A stretch of 64,000 bases of DNA from Clostridia bacterium (GCA_017395065.1 JAFPWH010000051.1:186001-250000), one strand, 5' to 3'. Shown: positions 45,554 to 54,089, counted from the stretch's first letter. The notes: a model not told the origin generated them from the letters alone. Numbers and translations: made by a program.

Positions 45554-45585
45554 TTGGAGGGGCTGCGGCCCCTCCAAACCTTTTT
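45554..45585 (+). terminator. Hairpin with T run upstream of the small membrane protein gene
   Basis: Stem TTGGAGGGGC / GCCCCTCCAA with a 4-base loop, then ACC and five T. It could be an attenuator in the leader of the next gene or a second terminator of pckA. Confidence 0.6.
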
Positions 45586-45630
45586 GGGGCTTTTGCGCTT
45601 GTACGCCAACCTTTTTTTCGGAGAACCACA

Positions 45631-45963
45631 ATGAAGAAACTGAAGTACGCGCTGACGCTCCTTCCGCCGGTCCTTTCGGCGGGCGCGCTGCTTTGGCAGC
45701 TCGAAACGTATCACGTGCATATGGACGCAGATTTCGGCGCGCGGCTGATTGCGGGCTTCTTCGTGGTGATCAGCCTGATCGTGCTGCTTGCCTCGCTCAG
45801 GAAAGACAGGCCGCGCGCTTACCGGATCGCCTGCACGGTGGGCCTTGTGCTGTGCTTTGCGCTGTTTCTCGTCGCCCGCACCGTTCCGAACTGCCCGATG
45901 TGCGACGGCTGGCAGGAAGGCGAATTCCACCTGCTGTCCCATTGGATCAGCGCGGGGCCGTAA
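45631..45963 (+). CDS. Small membrane protein of unknown function
   Basis: 110 residues with three hydrophobic segments: about 5-22 (YALTLLPPVLSAGALLW), 40-57 (LIAGFFVVISLIVLLA) and 68-86 (IACTVGLVLCFALFLVA). A short outer C-terminal tail holds NCPMCDGW, a C-x-x-C pair that could bind metal or form a disulfide. The ATG has CGGAG 8 bases upstream. It lies alone between the pckA terminators and the rplL terminator. Not recognised as a known family. Confidence 0.65.
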   Translation: MKKLKYALTLLPPVLSAGALLWQLETYHVHMDADFGARLIAGFFVVISLIVLLASLRKDRPRAYRIACTVGLVLCFALFLVARTVPNCPMCDGWQEGEFHLLSHWISAGP

Positions 45964-46000
45964 AGGGCGCCTGCGTTTTTCGCCGCGTATGATTCCAACG

Positions 46001-46032
46001 AAAAGGCCGAAGCTTGTTTGCTCCGGCCTTTT
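46001..46032. terminator. Bidirectional terminator, small membrane protein / rplL
   Basis: AAAAGGCCGAAGC / GCTCCGGCCTTTT, near-perfect, with T runs on both strands, between convergent genes. Confidence 0.8.
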
Positions 46033-46078
46033 ATTTTGCCTTTTGAGATTCTCTGATTTAAGATTCTCTGATCTGAAA

Positions 46079-46450
46079 TTACTTGATCTCGATGGTGGCG
46101 CCGACGTCCGCGAATTTCTTCTTGATTTCCTCGGCGGCTTCCTTGGCTACGTTCTCCTTGAGGGTCTTGGGCGCCTCGTCTACGACGGCTTTGGCTTCCT
46201 TCAGGCCCAGTTCGGGGCACACTTCGCGAACGACCTTGATGACCTTGATCTTCTCGGGGCCGACTTCCTTCAGCACGACGTCGAACTCGGTCTTCTCTTC
46301 AACAGCTTCGGCAGCGGCGGCGGGGCCGGCGGCTACTGCAACGGGGGCGGCGGCGCTTACGCCGAACTTCTCTTCCATGGCCTTTACCAGATCGGCCAGC
46401 TCAAGAATCGTCATAGACTCTACAGCAGAAATGATTTCCTCAATACTCAT
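46079..46450 (-). CDS. rplL: Ribosomal protein bL12 (L7/L12)
   Basis: 123 residues. The N-terminal dimerisation helices ([25 protein letters not shown]) are followed by an Ala/Gly-rich hinge near 35-52 and a C-terminal factor-binding domain with [11 protein letters not shown] and [20 protein letters not shown]. The ATG at 46450 follows GGAGG by 7 bases. It lies 46 bases after rplJ and shares its leader. Confidence 0.98.
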   Translation of the reverse strand: MSIEEIISAVESMTILELADLVKAMEEKFGVSAAAPVAVAAGPAAAAEAVEEKTEFDVVLKEVGPEKIKVIKVVREVCPELGLKEAKAVVDEAPKTLKENVAKEAAEEIKKKFADVGATIEIK

Positions 46451-46496
46451 GAGTTTTTCCTCCATAATTATTTAAGTGATTGTCGGCGGCAGGCTG

Positions 46497-47012
46497 TCAT
46501 TCTTCGCCGGCCAGCTGCTTGCGGCGCGCCTCGACCACGCGGGCGAAGGCGGACACGCTGCTCATCAGGCTGCCCATGAAGCGGGCGATGAGCACTTCCT
46601 TGCTGGGCAGTTCGGCCAGAGCCTGAACGCCCTTCTCATCCAGATACGCTCCGTCGCAGGCGCCGCCCTTGATTGCGAGCTTCTTGGTCTTCTTGCCGTA
46701 CTCGCTGGCGATCTTGGCGGGAGCGATCATGTCTTCGTAACCAAAGGCTACTGCGGTGGGGCCTTCGAGGATGCTCTTGAGCTGCTCGCCGTAGGGCAGG
46801 GCCTCGGTGGCCAGGTGGATCATGGAATTCTTGATGACCGTGTACTCGACGCCGCTCTTTCTGAACTCGTTGCGCAGCGCGGTGTCTTCCTCAACGGTGA
46901 GGCCACGGAAATCCACCATGACGACGGTCGCGGCCTTGGCGAACTTTTCCTTCAGCTCGGCTACGACGCCTTCCTTTGCGATACGATTTGCGGATTTCTT
47001 TTCTTCGGACAT
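46497..47012 (-). CDS. rplJ: Ribosomal protein uL10
   Basis: 171 residues. The N-terminal RNA-binding domain has VVMVDFRGLTVEEDTALR and YTVIKNSMIHLATE; the C-terminal helix that carries L12 dimers is SSVSAFARVVEARRKQL. It anchors the ribosomal stalk. GAGGTG lies upstream of the ATG. It is the first gene of the rplJ-rplL operon and is probably autoregulated through the leader at 47013-47174. Confidence 0.98.
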   Translation of the reverse strand: MSEEKKSANRIAKEGVVAELKEKFAKAATVVMVDFRGLTVEEDTALRNEFRKSGVEYTVIKNSMIHLATEALPYGEQLKSILEGPTAVAFGYEDMIAPAKIASEYGKKTKKLAIKGGACDGAYLDEKGVQALAELPSKEVLIARFMGSLMSSVSAFARVVEARRKQLAGEE

Positions 47013-47174
47013 TTGTTTAACACCTCACATTCCGTCCCAGGTTGACGGTAAAATAAAACCTTGCGCAGGCGCAAGGCAGAACAAATCGTGTTTTCCTGTC
47101 ATGCACCTCGGCGAGTATCCGTGGATGTTACGCTTGAAAAGCACTCGCTGTCTATGGCACTTGGCTTTTTACCG
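47013..47174 (-). ncRNA. Ribosomal protein L10 leader with attenuator
   Basis: The minus-strand leader of rplJ contains the series seen in Firmicutes L10 leaders: a GCCAAGTGCCATAGACAGCGAG-like segment, a complementary CTCGCCGAGGTGCATGACAGG segment, then a strong hairpin CCTTGCG / CGCAAGG with TTTTATTTT (47049-47076). L10-L12 binding is known to favour termination in this family. Assignment is by pattern recall and position. Confidence 0.78.
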
Positions 47175-47180
47175 AAGGAC

Positions 47181-47209
47181 ATTATAAGGCCTCATGCGCC
47201 TTTAGTCAA
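47181..47209 (-). promoter_or_regulatory. Promoter of rplJ-rplL
   Basis: On the minus strand TTGACT (47209-47204) and TATAAT (47186-47181) with a 17-base spacer. Predicted start near 47174. Confidence 0.8.
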
Positions 47210-47261
47210 GTTAAGCTTTCGGGCAAAAACGCGAAAAAGCGGAAATCCCCCGCTCTCCGAC

Positions 47262-47290
47262 TTGAATAAATATTCATTTCATGTTATACT
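47262..47290 (+). promoter_or_regulatory. Promoter of proB-proA-peptidase operon
   Basis: TTGAAT (47262-47267) and TATACT (47285-47290) with a 17-base spacer. The start near 47297 leaves a leader of about 187 bases before proB. Confidence 0.72.
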
Positions 47291-47296
47291 TGCTGC

Positions 47297-47483
47297 GATA
47301 GGGAGCGATGATTAAATGAGGTGGTCATCTGGCGAGTGAATTTGTCGTCAGATGCAAGCGCAAATTTAGAAGGTTTACTGGAGGTAAATCGATAAATTTG
47401 CGCGCAGCAGATGGCGGAAAAGGCACCGTCAGATGTGCCGCCGAATTAATCAGAGGTTCCGTAAGCTTTTTGGAGGGAACGGA
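47297..47483 (+). ncRNA. Structured 5' leader of proB, candidate cis-regulatory RNA
   Basis: Three helices can be drawn. A: CATCTGGCGA (47326-47335) with TCGTCAGATG (47345-47354). B: GCGCAAATTTA (47358-47368) with TAAATTTGCGC (47393-47403), extended by GGTTTACT (47372-47379) with GGTAAATC (47383-47390) across a GAA/GA internal loop. C: GGCAC (47422-47426) with GTGCC (47435-47439). The word CAGATG occurs three times (47349, 47408, 47430), each able to pair with CATCTG at 47326. T-box and other known leader marks were looked for and not found. Confidence 0.6.
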
Positions 47484-48287
47484 TTGGAAACGGTAAAAAG
47501 GCGCATCGTGGTCAAGGTGGGTACCTCCACCCTCACGCACAGCGTGGGCACGCTGAATCTGAGGAGCATAGAGCATCTGGTGCGCGTATTGGCAGACTTG
47601 AGAAACGACGGCTATGAAGTGATCCTCGTGTCCTCCGGCGCGATCGCCGTGGGCACGGCAAAGCTGAAGCTGGGCAAGCGCCCGTCGGAATTGCGCATGA
47701 AGCAGGCCGCGGCCGCCGTGGGACAGCTGAGCATGATGCACGTATACGACACGCTTTTCGGCGAATACAGCTGCACGGTCGCGCAGATCCTTCTGACCGG
47801 CGACGACGTGGAGGATCCAAGCAGGGCGGCGCACCTCAGGGCCACATTCTCCGCGCTGCTCGAAATGGGCGTGATCCCCGTGGTGAACGAAAACGACTCC
47901 GTTTCCGCAGCCGAGATCGAGACGGGGCAGCACAGGGTGCTTGGCGACAACGACACGCTGTCGGCCATCGTCGCGCGCCTCGTGAACGCCGAAAAGCTTG
48001 TATTGCTCAGCGACATAGACGGCCTGTTCGACGCAAATCCCCGCGAAAACCCGAACGCGAAGCTGATCGGACGCATAGACGAGCTGACCGAAAAGGTGCT
48101 GTCCATGGCCGGCGGCGCGGGCTCCTGGCGGGGCACGGGCGGCATGGCCACAAAGCTCAGCGCCGCGCAGATTGCCATGAGCGCGGGCTGCGACATGATC
48201 ATCACCAACGGCGCAAAACCCGAGGCGCTGTACGACATCGTGCAGGACAGGCCCGTCGGCACGCTGTTTAAGGCAAGGCGGGCGTAA
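47484..48287 (+). CDS. proB: Glutamate 5-kinase
   Basis: First step of proline synthesis: phosphorylates glutamate. 267 residues, the short form lacking the C-terminal PUA domain. The kinase fold shows VVKVGTSTLT near the N-terminus, VLVSSGAIAVG-type strand 2, PVVNENDSVS near residue 130, LLSDIDGLFDANPREN near 175, and the ATP-side GTGGMATKLSAAQIAMSAGC. The start is a TTG at 47484 placed 6 bases after GGAGGG; there is no suitable ATG before the conserved VKVGTS segment. A 27-base gap separates it from proA. The long leader suggests regulation at RNA level. Confidence 0.95.
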   Translation: METVKRRIVVKVGTSTLTHSVGTLNLRSIEHLVRVLADLRNDGYEVILVSSGAIAVGTAKLKLGKRPSELRMKQAAAAVGQLSMMHVYDTLFGEYSCTVAQILLTGDDVEDPSRAAHLRATFSALLEMGVIPVVNENDSVSAAEIETGQHRVLGDNDTLSAIVARLVNAEKLVLLSDIDGLFDANPRENPNAKLIGRIDELTEKVLSMAGGAGSWRGTGGMATKLSAAQIAMSAGCDMIITNGAKPEALYDIVQDRPVGTLFKARRA

Positions 48288-48314
48288 ACGATTCCTGCAG
48301 GAAAGGAAAAAGGC

Positions 48315-49562
48315 ATGACACAGCTGGAGCTTATGGGGCAAAAGGCCAAAGAAGCGAGCCGGAGCCTGGGCATACTGGACACGGAAAGCAAAAACGCGGC
48401 GCTTCTCAAAATCGCGGACGCGCTGAAAGAAAACGGCGACCAATGGCTCAAAGCCAACGAAGCCGACCTTGAAAACGCGAAAAACAACGGCATGAAGCAG
48501 TCGCTGATCGACCGGCTTGCTCTGACGAAGGAGCGCATAAAGGGCGTGGCGCAGGGCGTAAGAGACGTGGCCCGCCTGCGCGATCCCGTGGGCGAAACGA
48601 TCGGCGAAAGCACGCGCCCGAACGGGCTTCTGATCAAAAAGCAGCGCGTGCCGCTGGGCGTGATCGGCATCATCTACGAGGCAAGGCCCAACGTCACCGT
48701 GGACGCGGCGGCGCTGTGCTTAAAGAGCGGCAACGCCTGCATACTGCGCGGCGGCAAGGAAGCGATCCATTCGAACACGGCCGCCGTAAAGATCATGCGC
48801 GGGGTGCTTGCCTCCCTCAGGATAAACGAAGACAGCATAAACCTGATCGAGGACACGAGCCGAGAAAGCGCAAACGAGCTCATGCACCTGAACGCCTTCG
48901 TGGACGTATTGATCCCGAGGGGCGGCGCAGGGCTCATCCGCGCCGTGACCGCCGGCGCGACGGTGCCCGTCATCCGCACGGGCGAAGGCGTGTGCCACGT
49001 CTACGTCGACAGGGACGCCGACCTGGACATGGCCGCAAAGATCCTGTTCAACGCAAAATGCTCGCGCCCCTCGGTGTGCAACGCCGCCGAGTGCGTGCTC
49101 GTGCATAAAGACGTGCAAAGCGCGTTCTGGGAAAAGGCGCTACCGCTGCTCAAGACGAAGAACGTGCTTTTGCGCGCGGACGAAGAAGCGCTGAAGGTCC
49201 TTGGCGGAAACGCCGAACCCGCGGACGAAGACGACTGGGACAAAGAATACGGCGACTACACGCTGGCGGTCAGGACCGTAAGCGGCGTGGACGAGGCCAT
49301 CGATTTCATCGCCCTGCACGGCACGCAGCACAGCGAGTGCATCGTCACCCGGAATGAAAGGACCGCGCAGGAATTTCTGCTCAGGACCGACGCGGCGGCG
49401 GTGTACCACAACGCCTCCACGCGCTTTACCGACGGCGGAGAGTTCGGGCTGGGCGCGGAGATTGGCATCTCCACGCAGAAGCTGCACGCGAGGGGCCCCA
49501 TGGGGCTGGAAGAAATGACGAGCTGGAAATACGTCGTGCTCGGCAACGGACAGGTAAGATAA
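48315..49562 (+). CDS. proA: Gamma-glutamyl phosphate reductase
   Basis: Second step of proline synthesis: NADPH-dependent reduction of glutamyl phosphate to the semialdehyde. 415 residues, standard length. KKQRVPLGVIGIIYEARPNVTVDAAALCLKSGN is split here: VPLGVIGIIYEARPN near residue 115 and ALCLKSGNACILRGG near 135. The catalytic Cys is in NAKCSRPSVCNAAE near 250, and the end has FTDGGEFGLGAEIGIST. AGGAAA gives a modest ribosome site. Second gene of the operon. Confidence 0.97.
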   Translation: MTQLELMGQKAKEASRSLGILDTESKNAALLKIADALKENGDQWLKANEADLENAKNNGMKQSLIDRLALTKERIKGVAQGVRDVARLRDPVGETIGESTRPNGLLIKKQRVPLGVIGIIYEARPNVTVDAAALCLKSGNACILRGGKEAIHSNTAAVKIMRGVLASLRINEDSINLIEDTSRESANELMHLNAFVDVLIPRGGAGLIRAVTAGATVPVIRTGEGVCHVYVDRDADLDMAAKILFNAKCSRPSVCNAAECVLVHKDVQSAFWEKALPLLKTKNVLLRADEEALKVLGGNAEPADEDDWDKEYGDYTLAVRTVSGVDEAIDFIALHGTQHSECIVTRNERTAQEFLLRTDAAAVYHNASTRFTDGGEFGLGAEIGISTQKLHARGPMGLEEMTSWKYVVLGNGQVR

Positions 49563-49576
49563 GAGGAGGAAGCAAA

Positions 49577-50824
49577 ATGGACGGCGAAAGAATGTATTCC
49601 CTGATCGAAAAGCTCAATTTCGTGCGCGTGAGCGGGACGGAGGAAGAGCAGAAGGCGGCCGAGATCATCAAGGCCGAGTGCGAAAGCTTTTCCCTTGAAG
49701 CCGCGATCGACCCCTTTGCGACGCAGGACGGCGAAGTAAGCGAGACCGTGCTCGAGGTGACCGCACCCTACCGCAAGCAGTACGCCGCCAAGGCCTACCG
49801 GCGCAGCGCCTGCTTCGAGGGCGAAGCGGAAGTGCTCTACGCCGAGGACGGGCTGGAGGTCAACCTGATCGGCGTCAAAGACAAGATCATCCTTCTCAAC
49901 AATCCCGTGGGTAAAAAGAATTACGAGCAGCTGCTCAAGGCCGCTCCCGCCGCGGTCATCACCGGCGACGGCGATCTTTTGGACAGGGAAGAGGACAGCG
50001 ACCTGATCCGCGGCATGCTGCGCCCCGTGATCACGGACGGCTTCGAAGGGCGCCTGTGCGCCGTAGGCGTGCGCAAAAAGGATCTGTTCGAAATGATCGT
50101 AAAGGGCGCGAGCGCGATGCGCCTGAAGGTCGTCTCCCGCGACTTTGAAAACACCTCCCGGAACGTGACCGCGTTCATCAAGGGCAGCAAATATCCCGAC
50201 GAGATCATCTCCTTCACCGGCCACATGGATTCCACCGAGTTTTCCCACGGCTGCTACGACAACGCCGCGGGCAGCGCGGCGCTGATGGAGCTCGCGCGGT
50301 ATTACACGCAAAACCCGCCCTTCCGCTCGATGCGCTTTATCTGGACGGGCAGCGAGGAAAGGGGCCTGCTGGGCAGCAAGCACTTCGTGGCCGAGAACGC
50401 GGACGAGGTCAAAAACACGCGCCTCAACATAAACTGCGACCTCGCGGGCAGCCCCGCGGGCCACGAGTTCGCCATCGTCACCGGCCCCAAGGAATTGACC
50501 GCGCACATCGACATGCTGATGAAGGAGGCGGGCTTCGCGGTCGAGACGCGCACCGACACATACTCCTCCGACTGCATCCCCTTCGCGGACGCGGGCGTGC
50601 CGGCCGTATCGATCGGCCGCTTCGGCGCGCACGGCATGAGCTACATCCACAGCCGCAACGACGTGATCGACTACGTGTGCCCCTCGGCGCTCCAAAAAAC
50701 CGCGGAGGTCGCCTTCCTGTTCACCGAGCGCATGGACAAGGCCGCCGCGATGCCCTTCGAGCGCAAGATCCCGGACGACATCAAGAAAAAGGTCGACGAG
50801 TATCTGATGAAGAAGGGCGTTTAG
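49577..50824 (+). CDS. M28-family zinc metallopeptidase
   Basis: 415 residues without a signal peptide. Two-zinc site motifs are present in order: FTGHMDSTEFSHGCYDNAAG (His and bridging Asp) near residue 215, WTGSEERGLLGSKHF (catalytic and binding Glu) near 255, INCDLAGSP (Asp) near 288 and HGMSYIHSRND (His) near 350. An insert between residues 70 and 190 resembles the PA-like domain of M28 aminopeptidases. It lies 14 bases after proA with GGAGGA before the ATG, so is cotranscribed; peptide breakdown as a source of proline precursors is a possible link. A terminator follows. Confidence 0.9.
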   Translation: MDGERMYSLIEKLNFVRVSGTEEEQKAAEIIKAECESFSLEAAIDPFATQDGEVSETVLEVTAPYRKQYAAKAYRRSACFEGEAEVLYAEDGLEVNLIGVKDKIILLNNPVGKKNYEQLLKAAPAAVITGDGDLLDREEDSDLIRGMLRPVITDGFEGRLCAVGVRKKDLFEMIVKGASAMRLKVVSRDFENTSRNVTAFIKGSKYPDEIISFTGHMDSTEFSHGCYDNAAGSAALMELARYYTQNPPFRSMRFIWTGSEERGLLGSKHFVAENADEVKNTRLNINCDLAGSPAGHEFAIVTGPKELTAHIDMLMKEAGFAVETRTDTYSSDCIPFADAGVPAVSIGRFGAHGMSYIHSRNDVIDYVCPSALQKTAEVAFLFTERMDKAAAMPFERKIPDDIKKKVDEYLMKKGV

Positions 50825-50846
50825 ACGAAAACAGAAAAAGGATCAC

Positions 50847-50876
50847 AAAAGCGGCGCTGTCAAAGGCGCCGCTTTT
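50847..50876 (+). terminator. Intrinsic terminator of the proBA operon
   Basis: Stem AAAAGCGGCGC / GCGCCGCTTTT (11 bp) with an 8-base loop. Confidence 0.82.
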
Positions 50877-50933
50877 GCGTGTATGGTCTGAATAAATGTA
50901 TCCGCTTTGGCGGACATCTTCGGTCCCCGTCAG

Positions 50934-51596
50934 TCAATAGATCGTCAGGTGCTCTTTGAGCTTTTCCGCGGTTTCCCGCGCCGTGTAGACGACGATGACG
51001 AACTGCCAGTACACCCGGTATTCGTACAGCTGAAGCGGGCAGTTTTCTTCTTCAAGAACCTCGTCCATGAACAAAAGCATTTCCTCGTTGAACCAGTCGC
51101 CGTAGCTGTCCAGCTCGATGAAATAGGGATGGCCGTTGCACGTAAACGAGACTGAGCGCCTGCCGTCGGTGGGCGGGGTCCGGTAATCCTCCGATTCGGT
51201 GAGCTCGTCGGTCATTTGGCTTAAATCCTCGCGGATGTCGCCGATGACGACGTCCGGCACGACGGCGTCCACGCCCTGCAAAAACAGCGTGTACATGTGA
51301 TCGACGTCGAAGATTTCCGCGTCGAAGGCGTACACCTGATCGCTCAGGGGCGTCCATTCAAAGCTGTCGTAATCGAACTTCCCCAGACCGAGCAAAAGCA
51401 GCACGTCGTCTGCCGTAAGCAGATCGACTGTCATGCCGTATTCCCCCGCAAGCTCGCTCAGCAGGGCCGTATCGATCTTAAAGCCCAGATCCTGCAGCGT
51501 CTTCACCGCGCCCGACGTTTCCGCCGCGGCAAAGCACGACAACGCAAGCGCCGCGCACAGAAGCAGGCAGATCGGCATGCTCAAGCCGCGTTTCAT
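50934..51596 (-). CDS. Secreted protein of unknown function
   Basis: 220 residues. Signal peptide MKRGLSMPICLLLCAALALS with FAAA before Glu-Thr. The mature part is strongly acidic (Asp/Glu-rich between residues 60 and 175) with an aromatic C-terminal strand LQLYEYRVYWQFVIVVYTAR. No catalytic or binding motif is recognised. GAGGGGAGA gives the ribosome site of the ATG. Its start is 28 bases downstream of the stop of the DUF6273-like gene at 51625, so they are probably cotranscribed. Confidence 0.65.
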   Translation of the reverse strand: MKRGLSMPICLLLCAALALSCFAAAETSGAVKTLQDLGFKIDTALLSELAGEYGMTVDLLTADDVLLLLGLGKFDYDSFEWTPLSDQVYAFDAEIFDVDHMYTLFLQGVDAVVPDVVIGDIREDLSQMTDELTESEDYRTPPTDGRRSVSFTCNGHPYFIELDSYGDWFNEEMLLFMDEVLEEENCPLQLYEYRVYWQFVIVVYTARETAEKLKEHLTIY

Positions 51597-51624
51597 GGAC
51601 GTATCTCCCCTCTTTGCCTTCGTA

Positions 51625-52653
51625 CTATCCGCCGATGGTGATCCAGATGCACGGCCTGTAGCCGATGCTGTCGTGGCCCACGTCGGTGCCGTAGAGCGTG
51701 GTGTGGCCGTTGTTGCCGTAGACGATGACGGCGTTCACGCGGAACTGGCCGGGCGTGCGCAACCACCAGTAGGAGGCTTCGTTTTTCTTGCCCTCGTTCA
51801 GCGCCGCCTTCGTCTGCTTGCACTTGCGGCTGTCGGCGGTCTTCATGTATTTCTGCACTTCCTCATAGCTCAGGAAGAAAACATAGTCGTCCGTGTCCGG
51901 ACCGCCGTCGACTTTGGAATCGGGATTGTCGGGGTTTACGTTATGGGTCAGAAGGATGCGCTCCTTTTCCGCGTCGCTGAAGGCGTCCTCGTAGAACATG
52001 GAATTGCACCAGTAGCGGCAGTGCAGTTCGCTGTTGTACAGGTCTTCCTCCTTGCCGCGGGACCTGTCCTCCATCAGTATGTCGTCGGGGCCGTTCACGG
52101 TGAAGCGGCGGGACGCGGACTCCGGCTGGCTGCCCCAGTAGTTCACGTTAAAGTCGCCAATGTAGGAATGCGCCCAGTAGGTGTATTTGTACTTGATCCA
52201 CCAGGGATTGAAGTAGCCGGCGTTGTGCAGTATGTATTTGGAGATCAGCAGCGCCTTGCCGCCTTCGACCGCGAGCACCGTCCATTCGATCGGCTCTTCG
52301 CCGTTGCTGAGCACGTCGTCCTGCTCGTAGCGGCCGAAGAACACGCCGTCCTGAATGCTGATCTCGTTGCTCTGAAGCGTCGTGCCGTCCCTGAGGGTGC
52401 AGATGAGCGTAAGAAGCCCGCCCTTTTCGGGGGTGTAGCTGAAGGAGTCCTCGCCTGTGGACTTGCTGTAAACGCTCTTTCCGTTCAAAAAGATCTCATA
52501 CCCGGCGACGCCGCTTTCGCTGTCCACCGTCCAGCAGATCGGCAGGCCCGCGCAGCCGTTGTACTCGGTGTCGCAATCCAGGCTGTCTTCGGCAAGGCTC
52601 GCGACGCTTAAGCAAAGAAAAAGCGAAAGCAGCGCGGAAATCAGTTTTTTCAT
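51625..52653 (-). CDS. Secreted DUF6273-like protein
   Basis: 342 residues. Signal peptide MKKLISALLSLFLCLSVASLA; no lipobox. An Ig-like segment (about 30-100, with FSYTPEKGGLLTLICTL) leads to a domain from about 110 with IEWTVLAVEGGKALLISKYIL, WCNSMFYEDAFSDAEKERIL, DDYVFFLSYEEVQKYM and YWWLRTPGQF, ending GYRPCIWITIG. This W-x-L-R-T/S-P-G and R-P-x-x-W-I pattern is the DUF6273 type found in many secreted Clostridia proteins; its function is unknown. It shares over its C-terminal two thirds a close likeness with the product at 52776. Confidence 0.82.
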   Translation of the reverse strand: MKKLISALLSLFLCLSVASLAEDSLDCDTEYNGCAGLPICWTVDSESGVAGYEIFLNGKSVYSKSTGEDSFSYTPEKGGLLTLICTLRDGTTLQSNEISIQDGVFFGRYEQDDVLSNGEEPIEWTVLAVEGGKALLISKYILHNAGYFNPWWIKYKYTYWAHSYIGDFNVNYWGSQPESASRRFTVNGPDDILMEDRSRGKEEDLYNSELHCRYWCNSMFYEDAFSDAEKERILLTHNVNPDNPDSKVDGGPDTDDYVFFLSYEEVQKYMKTADSRKCKQTKAALNEGKKNEASYWWLRTPGQFRVNAVIVYGNNGHTTLYGTDVGHDSIGYRPCIWITIGG

Positions 52654-52775
52654 TTTCTTTTCCTCCCATGAAGGATCTATTATGGATATTATTTGGGGCT
52701 AATGCGAAGTATGACCTCAGCAATAGCCCCTCTTTTTTCGTTCCGTGATCCGTTCGGTTATTTGCCGGCCGCCTC

Positions 52776-54089
52776 TCAGCTGCCGATCCTGATCCACATC
52801 GCGGGCCTGTAACCCACGCTCTTGTGGCCCACGTCGGAGCCGTATTCGCTGGCGCGGCCGTTATTGCCGTCCACGTACATCGCGTTTACGCGGTACTTGC
52901 CCTGCGTCCTGAGCCACCAGCAGTTGGTGGTGTTGCCGTTGGGCTCCTTCTTTGCGGCGCTCGTCATGGTGCACTTACGGTCGGCGGTGTTGGGCATGTA
53001 TTTCTTGAGCTCGTCGTAGCTTAAGAAGAATACGTAGTCCTTGCTGTCGGGGCCGCCCTTGATGCCGTAGGGACTGTCCGGGTTGCTGTTCGTGACGCGG
53101 ACGATTCTGTCTCTCTCCCTGGAGGAGAAGGCGCCGTTGTAGAAGGTCTCGTTGCACCAGTAGCGCGCGTGCACCTTGAACAGGTCGCTCTCCTTGCCCC
53201 AGCTGCCGTCGGCCAGCGGGACGTGCGTGGGCGTGATGCCGGTGATCAGGCGGGACGGGTCTTCCGGCTGGCTGCCGCGGTAGTTCTGGCTGATGCTGCC
53301 GATGTAGGAGCCGCTCCAGTAGGTGTATTTATACTTGATCCAATAGGGGTTGAAATAGGAAGCGTTCTTCAAAATCTTCGTGCTGATGACCAGCGCCTTG
53401 TTGCCGGAAACCGTCAGCACCTTCCACTCGATCTTTTCCCCGTCCATCGAGCCCATGTAGAGCTTGTCCTTCACCTTGACCTTGCCGGTGGCCAGCGTGG
53501 TCACGGTCAGGCTGTTGCTCATCGTGATGCTGACGGAATAATCGCCGGCCTCCGTGGGCGTATAGCTGAAGCTCGTGTCGCTCGTGGAGTCGGAGGTGTA
53601 CACGGACACGTCGTCCCTATAGACCTCGTAGACGAAGCGGCTCGTGACGTTCCGCCCGGGCATCGCGTTTTTGACCCGCCAGGTGATGGGCAAAAGCACG
53701 CAGGCGTCCTCGTCCTCGGTGTCGCATTCCGTTTCAAAGGCGTTTAAGTATTTTACGGTCAGGCCCTTCCTTTGCGCGTAGGCCTCCATCGTGCTGTCCA
53801 GGTCGCAATAGATCAGCGCGTTCTCGACGCCGTCGAAGGCGTCTTCCTCTATGACCACGTCGTCGCTGAAGCAGTACACCGTAACCAGCCCCTTGCAGCC
53901 CTCGAAGGCGCGCGAACCGATGTAGGTAAGGTCCTCGTCAAAAGTGATCGTGCTCAGGCTTTCGTCGCCGGAAAACGCGCCCGCTTCAATGACCTTGACC
54001 CCGAGCTTGCTCGGCGCCGCGTCGGCCAGGGCCATCGCCGGTATCAGCAGCAAAATACACAAAAACGCCACAATCAAGCGTTTGGTCAT
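52776..54089 (-). CDS. Secreted LRR_5/BspA-like protein with Ig-like and DUF6273-like domains
   Basis: 437 residues. Signal peptide MTKRLIVAFLCILLLIPAMALA. Residues 30-115 hold BspA-type leucine-rich repeats: VIEAGAFSGDESLSTITF, YIGSRAFEGCKGLVTVY and IEEDAFDGVENALIY. An Ig-like stretch (about 120-205, FSYTPTEAGDYSVSITM) follows. The C-terminal DUF6273-like domain has IEWKVLTVSGNKALVIST, DYVFFLSYDELKKYM, CWWLRTQGKYR and GYRPAMWIRIG. The ATG at 54089 follows GGAGGG. It has a strong promoter and is the parent-like version of the shorter gene downstream. A surface adhesion or recognition role is inferred. Confidence 0.85.
   Translation of the reverse strand: MTKRLIVAFLCILLLIPAMALADAAPSKLGVKVIEAGAFSGDESLSTITFDEDLTYIGSRAFEGCKGLVTVYCFSDDVVIEEDAFDGVENALIYCDLDSTMEAYAQRKGLTVKYLNAFETECDTEDEDACVLLPITWRVKNAMPGRNVTSRFVYEVYRDDVSVYTSDSTSDTSFSYTPTEAGDYSVSITMSNSLTVTTLATGKVKVKDKLYMGSMDGEKIEWKVLTVSGNKALVISTKILKNASYFNPYWIKYKYTYWSGSYIGSISQNYRGSQPEDPSRLITGITPTHVPLADGSWGKESDLFKVHARYWCNETFYNGAFSSRERDRIVRVTNSNPDSPYGIKGGPDSKDYVFFLSYDELKKYMPNTADRKCTMTSAAKKEPNGNTTNCWWLRTQGKYRVNAMYVDGNNGRASEYGSDVGHKSVGYRPAMWIRIGS

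Noticed and set aside
47297..47483. T-box leader for proline
   Set aside because: The conserved T-box antiterminator sequence, specifier loop pattern and T-rich terminator were not found, and the leader is short for the class.
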